From: Streptomyces sp. AJS327
Lineage (GTDB): Bacteria > Actinomycetota > Actinomycetes > Streptomycetales > Streptomycetaceae
Reading direction: 5' to 3'
DNA: 64,000 nt
Assembly (NCBI RefSeq): GCF_013450295.1
Contig: NZ_SKBR01000002.1
Coordinates: forward strand, 1,884,501 to 1,948,500
Shown: in pieces, positions 58,001 to 64,000 of the stretch
Numbering within the stretch: the stretch's first letter is position 1
Layout of the letters: each line of letters starts with the position of its first letter
Made by a program: the position numbers and the translations under genes
The notes under the pieces: model-generated
Told to the model about the DNA's origin: nothing
Seen by the model: only the letters and a program-made list of their open reading frames with translations
Databases searched by the model: none

Positions 58001-61000
58001 GTCGGCATACTGCTCCTGGAGCGCCGCTCCGACGCCGAACGCCACGGCCACCGCGTCCTCGCCACCGTCCGTGGCTCCGCCGTCAACCAGGACGGCGCCT
58101 CCAACGGCATGACGGCCCCCCACGGACCCTCCCAGGAACGCGTCATCGGCCAGGCGCTCGCGAGGGCCGGGCTCACCGCCGCCGACGTGGACGCGGTCGA
58201 GGCGCACGGCACCGGCACGACCCTCGGCGACCCGATCGAGGCGCAGGCGCTCCTCGCGACCTACGGTCAACAGCGGCCGGAGGAGCGGCCGTTGTGGCTC
58301 GGTTCGGTGAAGTCGAACCTCGGTCACACGCAGGCCGCCGCCGGGGTCGCCGGAGTCATCAAGATGGTCCATGCCATGCGCCACGGGCTCCTGCCCCGCA
58401 CCCTGCACGTGGACGAACCCTCTCCGCACGTCGACTGGACGGCCGGTGCGGTCCGCCTGCTCACCGAAGCCACCGACTGGCCGGAGACCGGCAGCCCGCG
58501 TCGCGCCGCCGTCTCCTCCTTCGGTATCAGCGGCACCAACGCGCACGTCATCCTGGAGCAGCGGCCCCCCTCCGCGACGAGCGAACCCGCGGCCGTGACA
58601 CCCGACGGCGGCACCGGCGACGAAGCCGACGGGACGGGGCGCCGCACCCCCGTGATCACCGTCCTCTCCGGCCGCACCGAGGCCGCCGTCCAGCGCCAGG
58701 CGGCACGCCTCCTCGCGGCGCTCGACGACGGCCTCCCGGCGCACCCGAGCCCGGCCGACATCGCCCTCTCTCTCGCCACCACACGCACGCCACTCCCCGC
58801 GCGGGCCGCCTTCCTCACCGAGGACGACGACAGCCTGCGCGCCAACCTGGCCGACCTGGCGGAGGGCAGGGGCACGGCGCAGCAGGTGCACGGGACCGCG
58901 CTCGCCGGTCGTACGGCCTTCCTGTTCTCGGGTCAGGGGTCGCAACGGTTGGGTATGGGGCGGGAGTTGTATGGGGTGTTTCCGGTGTTCGCGGCTGTGT
59001 TCGATGAGGTGTGTGGGGAGTTGGATGGTCATCTGGGTGGGTCGGTGCGGGGTGTGGTGTTCGGTGATGACGCGGGGCTGCTGGCGCGGACGGTGTGGGC
59101 GCAGGCGGGTTTGTTCGCGGTGGAGGTGGCGTTGTTCCGGTTGTTGGAGTCGTGGGGTGTGCGGCCGGACTACCTGCTGGGTCACTCCATAGGCGAGGTG
59201 GCGGCGGCGTGTGTGGCGGGGGTGTTCTCGTTGCCGGACGCGGCTCGACTCGTCGCCGCGCGGGGTCGGTTGATGGATGCGTTGCCGGGGGGTGGGGTGA
59301 TGGTGGCGGTGGGGGCCTCGTGCGAGGTCGTCGTGGGCCTGTTGTCGGGGTATGAGGGTCGGGTTGGGGTGGCGGCGGTGAATGGTCCGGCGTCGGTGGT
59401 GGTGTCGGGTGAGGGGGAGGCGGTCGCGGAGGTTGTTGGGGAGGCTCGGGCGTTGGGGCACCGCGTGAAGCGGTTGGAGGTGAGTCACGCTTTCCACTCG
59501 CCGTTGATGGAGCCGATGCTCGACGAGTTCGCCGCGGCACTCCGCGAGGTGGAGTTGTCCGAGCCGCGGATCCCGGTGGTCTCCAACGTCACCGGTCGTG
59601 TGGCGGTGCCTGGTGAGCTGTCGGACGTGGGGTACTGGGTTCGGCAGGTGCGTGAGTCGGTGCTGTTCGCCGAGGGGGTTCGTACGCTCGCCGGGCAGGG
59701 TGTGGCTCGTTACCTCGAAGTGGGTCCCGACGCCGTACTGAGCCCGATGGCGCGGGAATGCCTCGACGGTGTCGAAGAAGAGCCGGACTCCGGGTTCGTG
59801 GCCCTGCTGCGCTCCGGACGCCCCGAGACGCGGGGGGTCGTCACCGCGGTCGGCCAACTCGTCTGCTGGGGCGAGGAAGTGGACTGGTCAGCCCTCTTCG
59901 AGGGCACCGGGGCGCGCCGGATCGAACTGCCCACCTACGCCTTCGAGCGGCGGCACCTGTGGCCCGAGAATCCACGGAGCCCCGGCACCGTCACCTCCGT
60001 CACCCCGTGGCCGACGCGGGAGATCGCCGGTCCGGAGACCGTGACCCCGCTGCACGCCACCCTCGCCGCCGCGCCCGACCCGGACCGGACTCTGCTCGAC
60101 CTGGTACGGGAGCAGGTGACCCAGGTCCTCGGCCACACCCCGGAGGAGACGGCCGACCCGGGCCACGCCTTCCGCGACCTCGGCTTCGACTCGATGACGG
60201 CGATGGAGTTCCGCACCCGCCTAGCCCGCGCCACCGGCCTCGCCCTGCCCGCCACCCTCGTCTTCGACCACCCCACCCCGGCGGACCTGGTGCGCCACCT
60301 GCGCGAGGTCCTGCTCGACGGTGCCCGCGACCACCACGCGGCCGTGCGCACCGTGGGCAGCGACGAGCCGATCGCCATCATCGGTATGAGCTGCCGCTTC
60401 CCGGGCGGAGTCGCCTCCCCCGAGGACCTGTGGCGACTCGTCGAGGACGAGGTGGACGCCATCACCCCGTTCCCGGACGACCGTGGCTGGAACCTCGCCG
60501 GGCTCTACGACGCGGATGTGGACCGGCAGGGCACCACCTACACCCGGGCGGGCGGATTCCTCGACGGCGTGGGCGAGTTCGACGCCGCCTTCTTCGGGAT
60601 ATCCCCGCGCGAGGCGCTCGCCATGGACCCGCAGCAACGGCTGCTCCTGGAGACCTCGTGGGAGGTCCTCGAACGGGCCGGCATGCGGCCCGGCGCGGTA
60701 CGCGGCAGCGGCACCGGCGTCTTCGTCGGCACCAACGGCCAGGACTACACCGACCTGGTCTCGCACTCCGCGGAGAGCCTGGAGGGGTACCTCGGCACCG
60801 GCGGCGCCGGAAGCGTCGCCTCCGGCCGCATCGCCTACACCCTGGGCCTGGAAGGACCCGCGCTCACCGTGGACACCGCCTGCTCCTCCTCCCTCGTCGC
60901 CCTGCACCTGGCGGCCGAGGCACTGCGGCGCGGAGAGTGCGCCATGGCGCTGGCCGGAGGTGTGACGGTGATGTCCACCCCGCAGTCCTTCATCGACTTC

Positions 61001-64000
61001 TCCCGCCAGCGCGGACTGGCCCCGGACGGCCGCTGCAAGCCGTTCGCCGCGGCGGCCGACGGCACCGGCTGGTCCGAGGGCGTGGGCATGCTCCTGGTGG
61101 AGCGGCTCTCCGACGCCCGCCGCCACGGTCACCCGGTGCTCGCCCTGGTCCGGGGCTCCGCCGTCAACCAGGACGGCGCGTCCAACGGCCTGACCGCGCC
61201 CAACGGCCCCGCCCAGCAGCGCGTCATCCGTCAGGCCCTCGCCAACGCGCGCCTGACCACCGCCGACGTCGACCTGGTCGAGGCGCACGGCACCGGCACA
61301 GCGCTGGGCGACCCGATCGAGGCTCAGGCGCTCCTCGCGACCTACGGTCAACAACGCCCGGCGGAAAGCCCGTTGTGGCTCGGATCGCTCAAGTCCAACA
61401 TCGGCCACACCCAGGCGGCCGCGGGGGTCGCCGGCGTCATCAAGGCGGTGCTCGCCCTGCGGCACGGCGTCCTGCCGCGCTCACTGCACCTGGACGAGCC
61501 CACCCCACACGTGGACTGGTCACAGGGCGGCATCGCCCTGCTCACCGCCCGCACCGACTGGCCGGAGACCGGCCGTCCGCGCCGCGCCGCCGTCTCCTCG
61601 TTCGGCATGAGCGGCACCAACGCTCACCTGGTCCTGGAGCAGGTCCCCGAACTCCCGCCCGTACGGGCTGAGTCGGCGCCCGGGCCTGAGCCGCAGCCGG
61701 GGGCGGTCCCTGCCCTGTGGCCGCTGTCCGCCAAGTCCCCCGAGGCGCTGCGCGCCCAGGCGGCCCGGCTCGCCGACTACCTCACCGCCCACCAGGACAC
61801 CGACCCGGCCGAGTTGGGCCGACAACTGGCCGCCACCCGTACGCCGTTCACCCACCGCGCGGTACTCACCGGGCGGCGCGAGGAGGACCTCCTCGCCCAG
61901 TTGCGGTCCGTCGCCGACGGCGGCTGGGCTCCGGTCAGGGCCGATGAGGAGGCCCTCACAGCCTTCCTGTTCACCGGACAGGGCGCGCAACGGTTGGGTA
62001 TGGGCCGGGAGTTGTACGAGTCCTTCCCGCGTTACGCGGCCGCGTTCGACGAGGTGTGCGCGGAGCTGGACGGTCACCTTGACCGGTCGGTGCGGGAGGT
62101 GGTGTTCGGTGATGACGTTGAGCTGCTGGACCGGACGGTGTGGGCGCAGGCGGGGTTGTTCGCGGTGGAGGTGGCGTTGTTCCGGCTGCTGGAGTCGTGG
62201 GGTGTGCGGCCGGACTACCTGCTGGGTCACTCCATAGGTGAGGTGGCGGCGGCCTGTGTGGCGGGGGTGTTCTCGCTGCCGGACGCGGCCCGACTCGTCG
62301 CCGCGCGCGGTCGGTTGATGGACGCCCTGCCCGGCGGAGGAGCGATGCTGGCCGCCGCCGTCTCGCCGGAGGAGGCCGGGACGCTGCTGTCCGGCCACGA
62401 GGGCCGGGTGGAGATCGCCGCGGTCAACGGCCCGTCGTCCGTCGTGCTGTCCGGCGACGAGGACACCGTGACGGAGATCGAGACCCTGGCCCGGGCGCTC
62501 GGCCACCGGGTGAAGCGGCTGGCGGTGAGCCACGCCTTCCACTCGCCACGCATGGAGCCCATGCTCGACGAGTTCGCGGCGGTGGTCGGTGAGTTGGAAC
62601 CGCACGAGCCACGGGTGCCGGTGATCTCGAACCTGACCGGTGCCCCGGCGGCCCCCGGCGAGCTGGCGGACCCCGCGTACTGGGTCCGCCAGGTCCGGAA
62701 CCCCGTCCTCTTCCTCGACGGCGTGCGCACGCTCGCCGCCCAGCACGTCTCCCGTTACGTCGAGTTGGGCCCCGACGGCGTCCTGACCGCCGCGGCCCAG
62801 GACTGTCTCCCGGACCTCGGCACCGGAACCACCGAACGCCCCGTGTTCACGGCGGCGTTGCGCTCCGGCCGCCCCGAGCCGGACACACTGCTCGAAGCCC
62901 TCGGCGGCGCCTACGCCGCCGGGGCGCGGATGGACCTCACCGCTGTGCTCGGCGCCCCGGGGACACCGGGCGATCTGCCCACCTACCCCTTCCAGCGGGA
63001 GCTCTACTGGCCGACCCCGGCCGAGGAGGCCGCGCTGCCCGCCTGGCTGGGCGGTGCCACCGGAGCCTCACGGGTGGACGACATGGTGTACCGCGTCGAC
63101 TGGCACCCGGTGGACCCACCGCAGGCCCGGCTCGACGGCCGCTGGCTCCTCGTCACCGGTGACGAGGGCGGGACCGACGTGGCGGAGACCGCCGCCGCGG
63201 CGCTGTCCGAGGCGGGCGCCGACGTGGTGCGCGTCTCGGGTGTCTCCGTCGAGGCCCTGGCCCCGTACACCGGCGCCCCGCTGGCCGGAGTGGCGGCCTG
63301 CCCCGAAACCTCCTTCGCCGCACTGGAGTTGGTCCAGTCCCTCGACGCCCTGGAGGTCACGGCACCGCTGTGGTGCCTGACCCGCGGCGCGGTCGCCGCG
63401 GTCCCCACCGACCCCGGCCCGGAACCGGAGCTGGCGCAGATCTGGGGGCTGGGCCGGGTGGTCGCCCTCGAACGGGCGCAGAGCTGGGGCGGCCTGGTCG
63501 ACCTGCCGGCCGCCGGGGCCCCGGCGGCCGGCCTGGCCCGGGTCCTCGCGAGTGGCGACGAGGACCAGGTGGCGTTGCGGGCCGGTTCCGTGTTCGGACG
63601 GCGCCTGGTGCGGGCCGAGACACCGGGTTTGGTGGGGTCGTGGGGGGTTGGTGGGTTGTCGGTGTTGGTGACGGGGGGTACGGGTGGGTTGGGTGTGGGG
63701 GTTGCGCGGTGGTTGGCTGGTCGGGGTGTGGGGCGTTTGGTGTTGGTGAGTCGTGGGGGTTGGGGTGGGGTGGGTGTGGGTGAGTTGGTGGGGGAGTTGG
63801 GTGGGTTGGGGGTTGAGGTGGTGGTGGTGGCTTGTGATGTGTCTGATCGTGGGGCTGTGGGGTGGTTGTTGCGGGAGTATTCGGTGTCGGCTGTGTTTCA
63901 TGTGGCGGGTGTGGTGGATGACGGGGTGGTGGGGTCGTTGAGTGGGGAGCGGTTGGGTGGTGTGTTGGGTGCGAAGGCGGTGGGTGCGGATCATTTGGAT
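52040..64000 (+). CDS. Type I polyketide synthase, at least three modules, 3' end outside the window (PKS3)
   Basis: The reading frame stays open for 3987 codons to the window edge. The ATG at 52040 (TDEEKMLDHLRWVTAELHRT, a docking coiled coil) follows ACAGGAG. Module A is KS (C204), AT (S663 in GHSVG; HAFH), DH (H965, D1140), KR (VDD; Y1521) and ACP (S1688). Module B is KS (C1921), AT (S2383; HAFH) and ACP (S2718), with only about 100 residues between AT and ACP, so no reductive domains. Module C is KS (C2948), AT (S3398; HAFH) and a KR whose nucleotide motif (TGGTGGLG) is present but whose catalytic Tyr lies beyond the edge. All three ATs look malonyl-specific. Predicted outputs are a double bond (A), a retained ketone (B) and at least a hydroxyl (C). 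It probably follows PKS2. Confidence 0.95.
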   Translation, partial: MTDEEKMLDHLRWVTAELHRTRERLRAAEETEPVAVVGVGCRYPGAVASPEDLWRLVLDGRDAVGPFPDDRGWDLDAVYHPDPDHRGTSYVREGGFLDGAGEFDAAFFGISPHEALAMDPQQRLLLECAWEALERSGIDPLSLRGSRTGVYAGMMNHDYLTGHDTLPEGVEVYAGSGNAASVASGRLSYTLGLQGPAVTVDTACSSSLVTLHLAAQALRQGECALALAGGVTVLATPDLFVDFSQQRGLAADGRCKPFAAAADGTGWGEGAALLVLERLSDARANGHPVLAVIRGSAVNQDGASSGMTVPNGPAQQQVVRQALERARLTPDEVDAVEAHGTGTRLGDPIEAHALLSVYGQQRPEERPLWLGSVKSNIGHTQAAAGAAGVIKMVMALRAGVLPRTLHVDRPTPRADWTSGAVRLLTETVDWPETGRPRRAAVSSFGISGTNAHLILEQAPEPARDEAPPPNPPRAAAEPPVYAWPVSARGADALRGQAAALATRTPGEASPSDVAYALTTARALLPHRAVALGRDTAALRSALEALATGATAPGLVGDGTEAARPDAHLAVLFTGQGSQRPGAGRQLHAAYPEFAEPFDAACAHLDRFFEVPVHEVAFAEPDSEHAALLDRTEYAQAVLFALEVALYRLAESRGARPAVLLGHSVGELVAAHVSGMLGLADTCALVAARGKLMQALPPGGAMLAVEATEEDVRPLCAERADRLGVAAVNGPRSLVLSGEEDAVEEAARLLDGHRVRRLKVSHAFHSPLMAPMLDRFRAVVSRLSFLEPRVPIVSNVTGRLARPGELTDAEYWVRQVRETVRFHDGVGALAAEGVTDCLELGPDPVLTALAQGADETAGPRWTAALRRDEDEVLTLGRALAALHVHGVPVDLNAPLPGAALTDLPTYAFQRRRYWLETGPGTAGVASAGLDALGHPLLGATVALAGDAVQVFTGRLGPRAQPWVADHTVDGAILLPGTAFVEMAIRAGDRVGCPHLEELTLRAPLALPATGDVRLQVEVGGADATHRRTVTVFAREDDADHGGDWTRHADGVLAPATAAHRETAAGDTAWPPPGAREIGLDGFHASRAQAGFGYGPAFRGLRRAWEVDAEDGTGGSLLAEAQLDGSAEQQAERFGIHPALLDAALQTVGLGGLLPRDGTARLPFAFTGVTLHASGATALRVRLTGTGPETVALSATDAAGQPVLDITSLTLRPVSTAARTGADALHRLEWQPATPVTAAAPRLVEVGSEGGVRDALRQALTAVREALADEDGPRRVLVTRGAVDAAGTAPDPAAAAVWGLVRSAQSEHPGRFGLLDTDGSLDTGSVAATAEPQAAIRDGAVLVPRLTRAVATRAPERTEGTEDAPPGGDFGPDGTVLITGGLGTLGRAVARHLVAQHGVRALLLAGRTGGAPGVAERLTAELTALGAESVRTARCDAADRDALTALLGTLPAERPLRAVVHAAGVVDDGVVETLTPERLDATLRPKVDAASTLHELTRDLDLDAFVLFSSAAGVLGAPGQAAYAAANSFLDALAAHRRAAGLPGLSLAWGLWAERSAMTGDLDTAATGRVARGGMLPLGTEEALTLFDAARGRPEPVLYPMRLDRAPRGATSGEPSVLWRSGPTPARPTASSPDTASPAPLAPRLAALDPRGQERLLLDLIGTEVMTVLGRDAREPLPPDQVFRDLGFDSLAAVELRNRLSTATGLRLPSTLAFDRPTPAALAAHLRDHLAGTARSNPAQATGRGPAAVVDDPIVIVGMGCRYPGGVRSPEDLWRLVADGGDAIGAFPEDRGWDLDALFDPDPDRPGTSYVREGGFLDGAAEFDPLFFGVSPREALAMDPQQRLLLETSWEVFERAGIAPGSLRGSRTGVFTGVMYHDYAGLLAGQDGVEGYAGNGSAGSIASGRVAYTFGLEGPAVTVDTACSSSLVALHLASQALREGECDLALAGGVTVMSTPGTFVEFSRQRGLAADGRCKPFAAAADGTSWSEGVGILLLERRSDAERHGHRVLATVRGSAVNQDGASNGMTAPHGPSQERVIGQALARAGLTAADVDAVEAHGTGTTLGDPIEAQALLATYGQQRPEERPLWLGSVKSNLGHTQAAAGVAGVIKMVHAMRHGLLPRTLHVDEPSPHVDWTAGAVRLLTEATDWPETGSPRRAAVSSFGISGTNAHVILEQRPPSATSEPAAVTPDGGTGDEADGTGRRTPVITVLSGRTEAAVQRQAARLLAALDDGLPAHPSPADIALSLATTRTPLPARAAFLTEDDDSLRANLADLAEGRGTAQQVHGTALAGRTAFLFSGQGSQRLGMGRELYGVFPVFAAVFDEVCGELDGHLGGSVRGVVFGDDAGLLARTVWAQAGLFAVEVALFRLLESWGVRPDYLLGHSIGEVAAACVAGVFSLPDAARLVAARGRLMDALPGGGVMVAVGASCEVVVGLLSGYEGRVGVAAVNGPASVVVSGEGEAVAEVVGEARALGHRVKRLEVSHAFHSPLMEPMLDEFAAALREVELSEPRIPVVSNVTGRVAVPGELSDVGYWVRQVRESVLFAEGVRTLAGQGVARYLEVGPDAVLSPMARECLDGVEEEPDSGFVALLRSGRPETRGVVTAVGQLVCWGEEVDWSALFEGTGARRIELPTYAFERRHLWPENPRSPGTVTSVTPWPTREIAGPETVTPLHATLAAAPDPDRTLLDLVREQVTQVLGHTPEETADPGHAFRDLGFDSMTAMEFRTRLARATGLALPATLVFDHPTPADLVRHLREVLLDGARDHHAAVRTVGSDEPIAIIGMSCRFPGGVASPEDLWRLVEDEVDAITPFPDDRGWNLAGLYDADVDRQGTTYTRAGGFLDGVGEFDAAFFGISPREALAMDPQQRLLLETSWEVLERAGMRPGAVRGSGTGVFVGTNGQDYTDLVSHSAESLEGYLGTGGAGSVASGRIAYTLGLEGPALTVDTACSSSLVALHLAAEALRRGECAMALAGGVTVMSTPQSFIDFSRQRGLAPDGRCKPFAAAADGTGWSEGVGMLLVERLSDARRHGHPVLALVRGSAVNQDGASNGLTAPNGPAQQRVIRQALANARLTTADVDLVEAHGTGTALGDPIEAQALLATYGQQRPAESPLWLGSLKSNIGHTQAAAGVAGVIKAVLALRHGVLPRSLHLDEPTPHVDWSQGGIALLTARTDWPETGRPRRAAVSSFGMSGTNAHLVLEQVPELPPVRAESAPGPEPQPGAVPALWPLSAKSPEALRAQAARLADYLTAHQDTDPAELGRQLAATRTPFTHRAVLTGRREEDLLAQLRSVADGGWAPVRADEEALTAFLFTGQGAQRLGMGRELYESFPRYAAAFDEVCAELDGHLDRSVREVVFGDDVELLDRTVWAQAGLFAVEVALFRLLESWGVRPDYLLGHSIGEVAAACVAGVFSLPDAARLVAARGRLMDALPGGGAMLAAAVSPEEAGTLLSGHEGRVEIAAVNGPSSVVLSGDEDTVTEIETLARALGHRVKRLAVSHAFHSPRMEPMLDEFAAVVGELEPHEPRVPVISNLTGAPAAPGELADPAYWVRQVRNPVLFLDGVRTLAAQHVSRYVELGPDGVLTAAAQDCLPDLGTGTTERPVFTAALRSGRPEPDTLLEALGGAYAAGARMDLTAVLGAPGTPGDLPTYPFQRELYWPTPAEEAALPAWLGGATGASRVDDMVYRVDWHPVDPPQARLDGRWLLVTGDEGGTDVAETAAAALSEAGADVVRVSGVSVEALAPYTGAPLAGVAACPETSFAALELVQSLDALEVTAPLWCLTRGAVAAVPTDPGPEPELAQIWGLGRVVALERAQSWGGLVDLPAAGAPAAGLARVLASGDEDQVALRAGSVFGRRLVRAETPGLVGSWGVGGLSVLVTGGTGGLGVGVARWLAGRGVGRLVLVSRGGWGGVGVGELVGELGGLGVEVVVVACDVSDRGAVGWLLREYSVSAVFHVAGVVDDGVVGSLSGERLGGVLGAKAVGADHLD
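58919..59763 (+). repeat. 845-bp AT block, copy 3 (PKS3 module B)
   Basis: Aligned to 35272-36116 in PKS2 with about 15 differences and no indels, although the genes are separated by five others. The block has TTG/GTG/GGT-rich codons; the flanks on both sides use C-ending codons. Confidence 0.92.
63630..64000 (+). other. KR segment with atypical codon use at the window edge
   Basis: From about 63630 the KR part of PKS3 module C switches abruptly to GGT, GTG, TTG and TGT codons, as in the duplicated KS and AT blocks. No second copy of this KR segment is in the window. Confidence 0.7.

Noticed and set aside
31276..64000. Assignment to the trichostatin or aureothin pathway (both PABA-derived)
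   Set aside because: Those PKSs use mainly methylmalonyl units; five of six ATs here have the malonyl HAFH motif, and no AurF-type N-oxygenase is seen.
31276..64000. Assignment to candicidin/FR-008
   Set aside because: The loader and PabAB agree, but module 1 carries a KR, no mycosamine genes or ABC exporters are seen, and the GT/GH3/PHBH set differs. The rest of the cluster would be needed to compare fully.

Overview
The window is very GC-rich, almost every codon ends in G or C, GTG starts are common, and it carries genes typical of actinomycetes (TerD protein, Lrp/AsnC and LysR regulators, modular type I PKS genes with Streptomyces-style docking ends). It is best read as a Streptomyces or close-relative chromosome running from housekeeping/accessory genes (1-22.7 kb) into the left part of a large type I polyketide biosynthetic gene cluster (about 22.8-64 kb, continuing past the right edge).

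Left part: an aldehyde dehydrogenase with its DUF779 partner; a MOSC protein; a Pro/Gln-rich protein; a short threonyl-tRNA synthetase paralogue preceded by a threonine-rich leader peptide and a perfect terminator hairpin (probable ribosome-mediated attenuator); a double TerD protein; a glutamate-racemase-like enzyme; a small membrane protein; a NUDIX hydrolase; a dhaKLM dihydroxyacetone kinase operon; an unrecognised small protein; a hexapeptide-repeat acetyltransferase; a LysR regulator; and a Clp-N repeat protein. A catabolic locus follows (15.4-22.2 kb): ABM-type monooxygenase, ferredoxin reductase, ferredoxin and Rieske oxygenase on the minus strand, then a zinc alcohol dehydrogenase, an AsnC-family regulator, and an NCS1 permease with a tiny membrane peptide. 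Copies of a TTACGC(A) motif lie at the three promoter regions of this locus and suggest one regulon.

Polyketide cluster: a ZapE/AFG1-type ATPase gene leads into a single-module PKS (KS-AT-DH-KR-ACP, unusual TPGH AT motif); a P450 faces it. After a divergent promoter region a tightly packed operon follows: PKS2 (acyl/aryl-AMP ligase-ACP loading module, KS-AT-KR-ACP, KS-AT-DH-KR-ACP), an OleD/OleI-like macrolide glycosyltransferase, an FAD aromatic hydroxylase, a fused PabA-PabB aminodeoxychorismate synthase, a GH3 glucosidase with a PA14-like insert, a 4-hydroxybenzoate 3-hydroxylase homologue, and PKS3 (KS-AT-DH-KR-ACP, KS-AT-ACP, KS-AT-KR..., open at the window end). The five non-PKS genes overlap each other by 4 bp.

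Reading: PabAB makes aminodeoxychorismate for a 4-aminobenzoate (PABA) type starter, possibly ring-hydroxylated by the PHBH homologue; the ligase-ACP loads it; the malonyl-type modules of PKS2 and PKS3 extend it; the P450 and the second FAD enzyme tailor it; and the glycosyltransferase/glucosidase pair probably masks and unmasks the product for self-protection. The PKS genes contain nearly identical DNA blocks (a 1.3-kb KS block differing at three positions, and AT blocks shared between two genes) with codon use unlike their surroundings, a sign of recent duplication or gene conversion. No PabC, thioesterase, pathway regulator or exporter gene is in the window. I cannot tie the cluster to a named compound.
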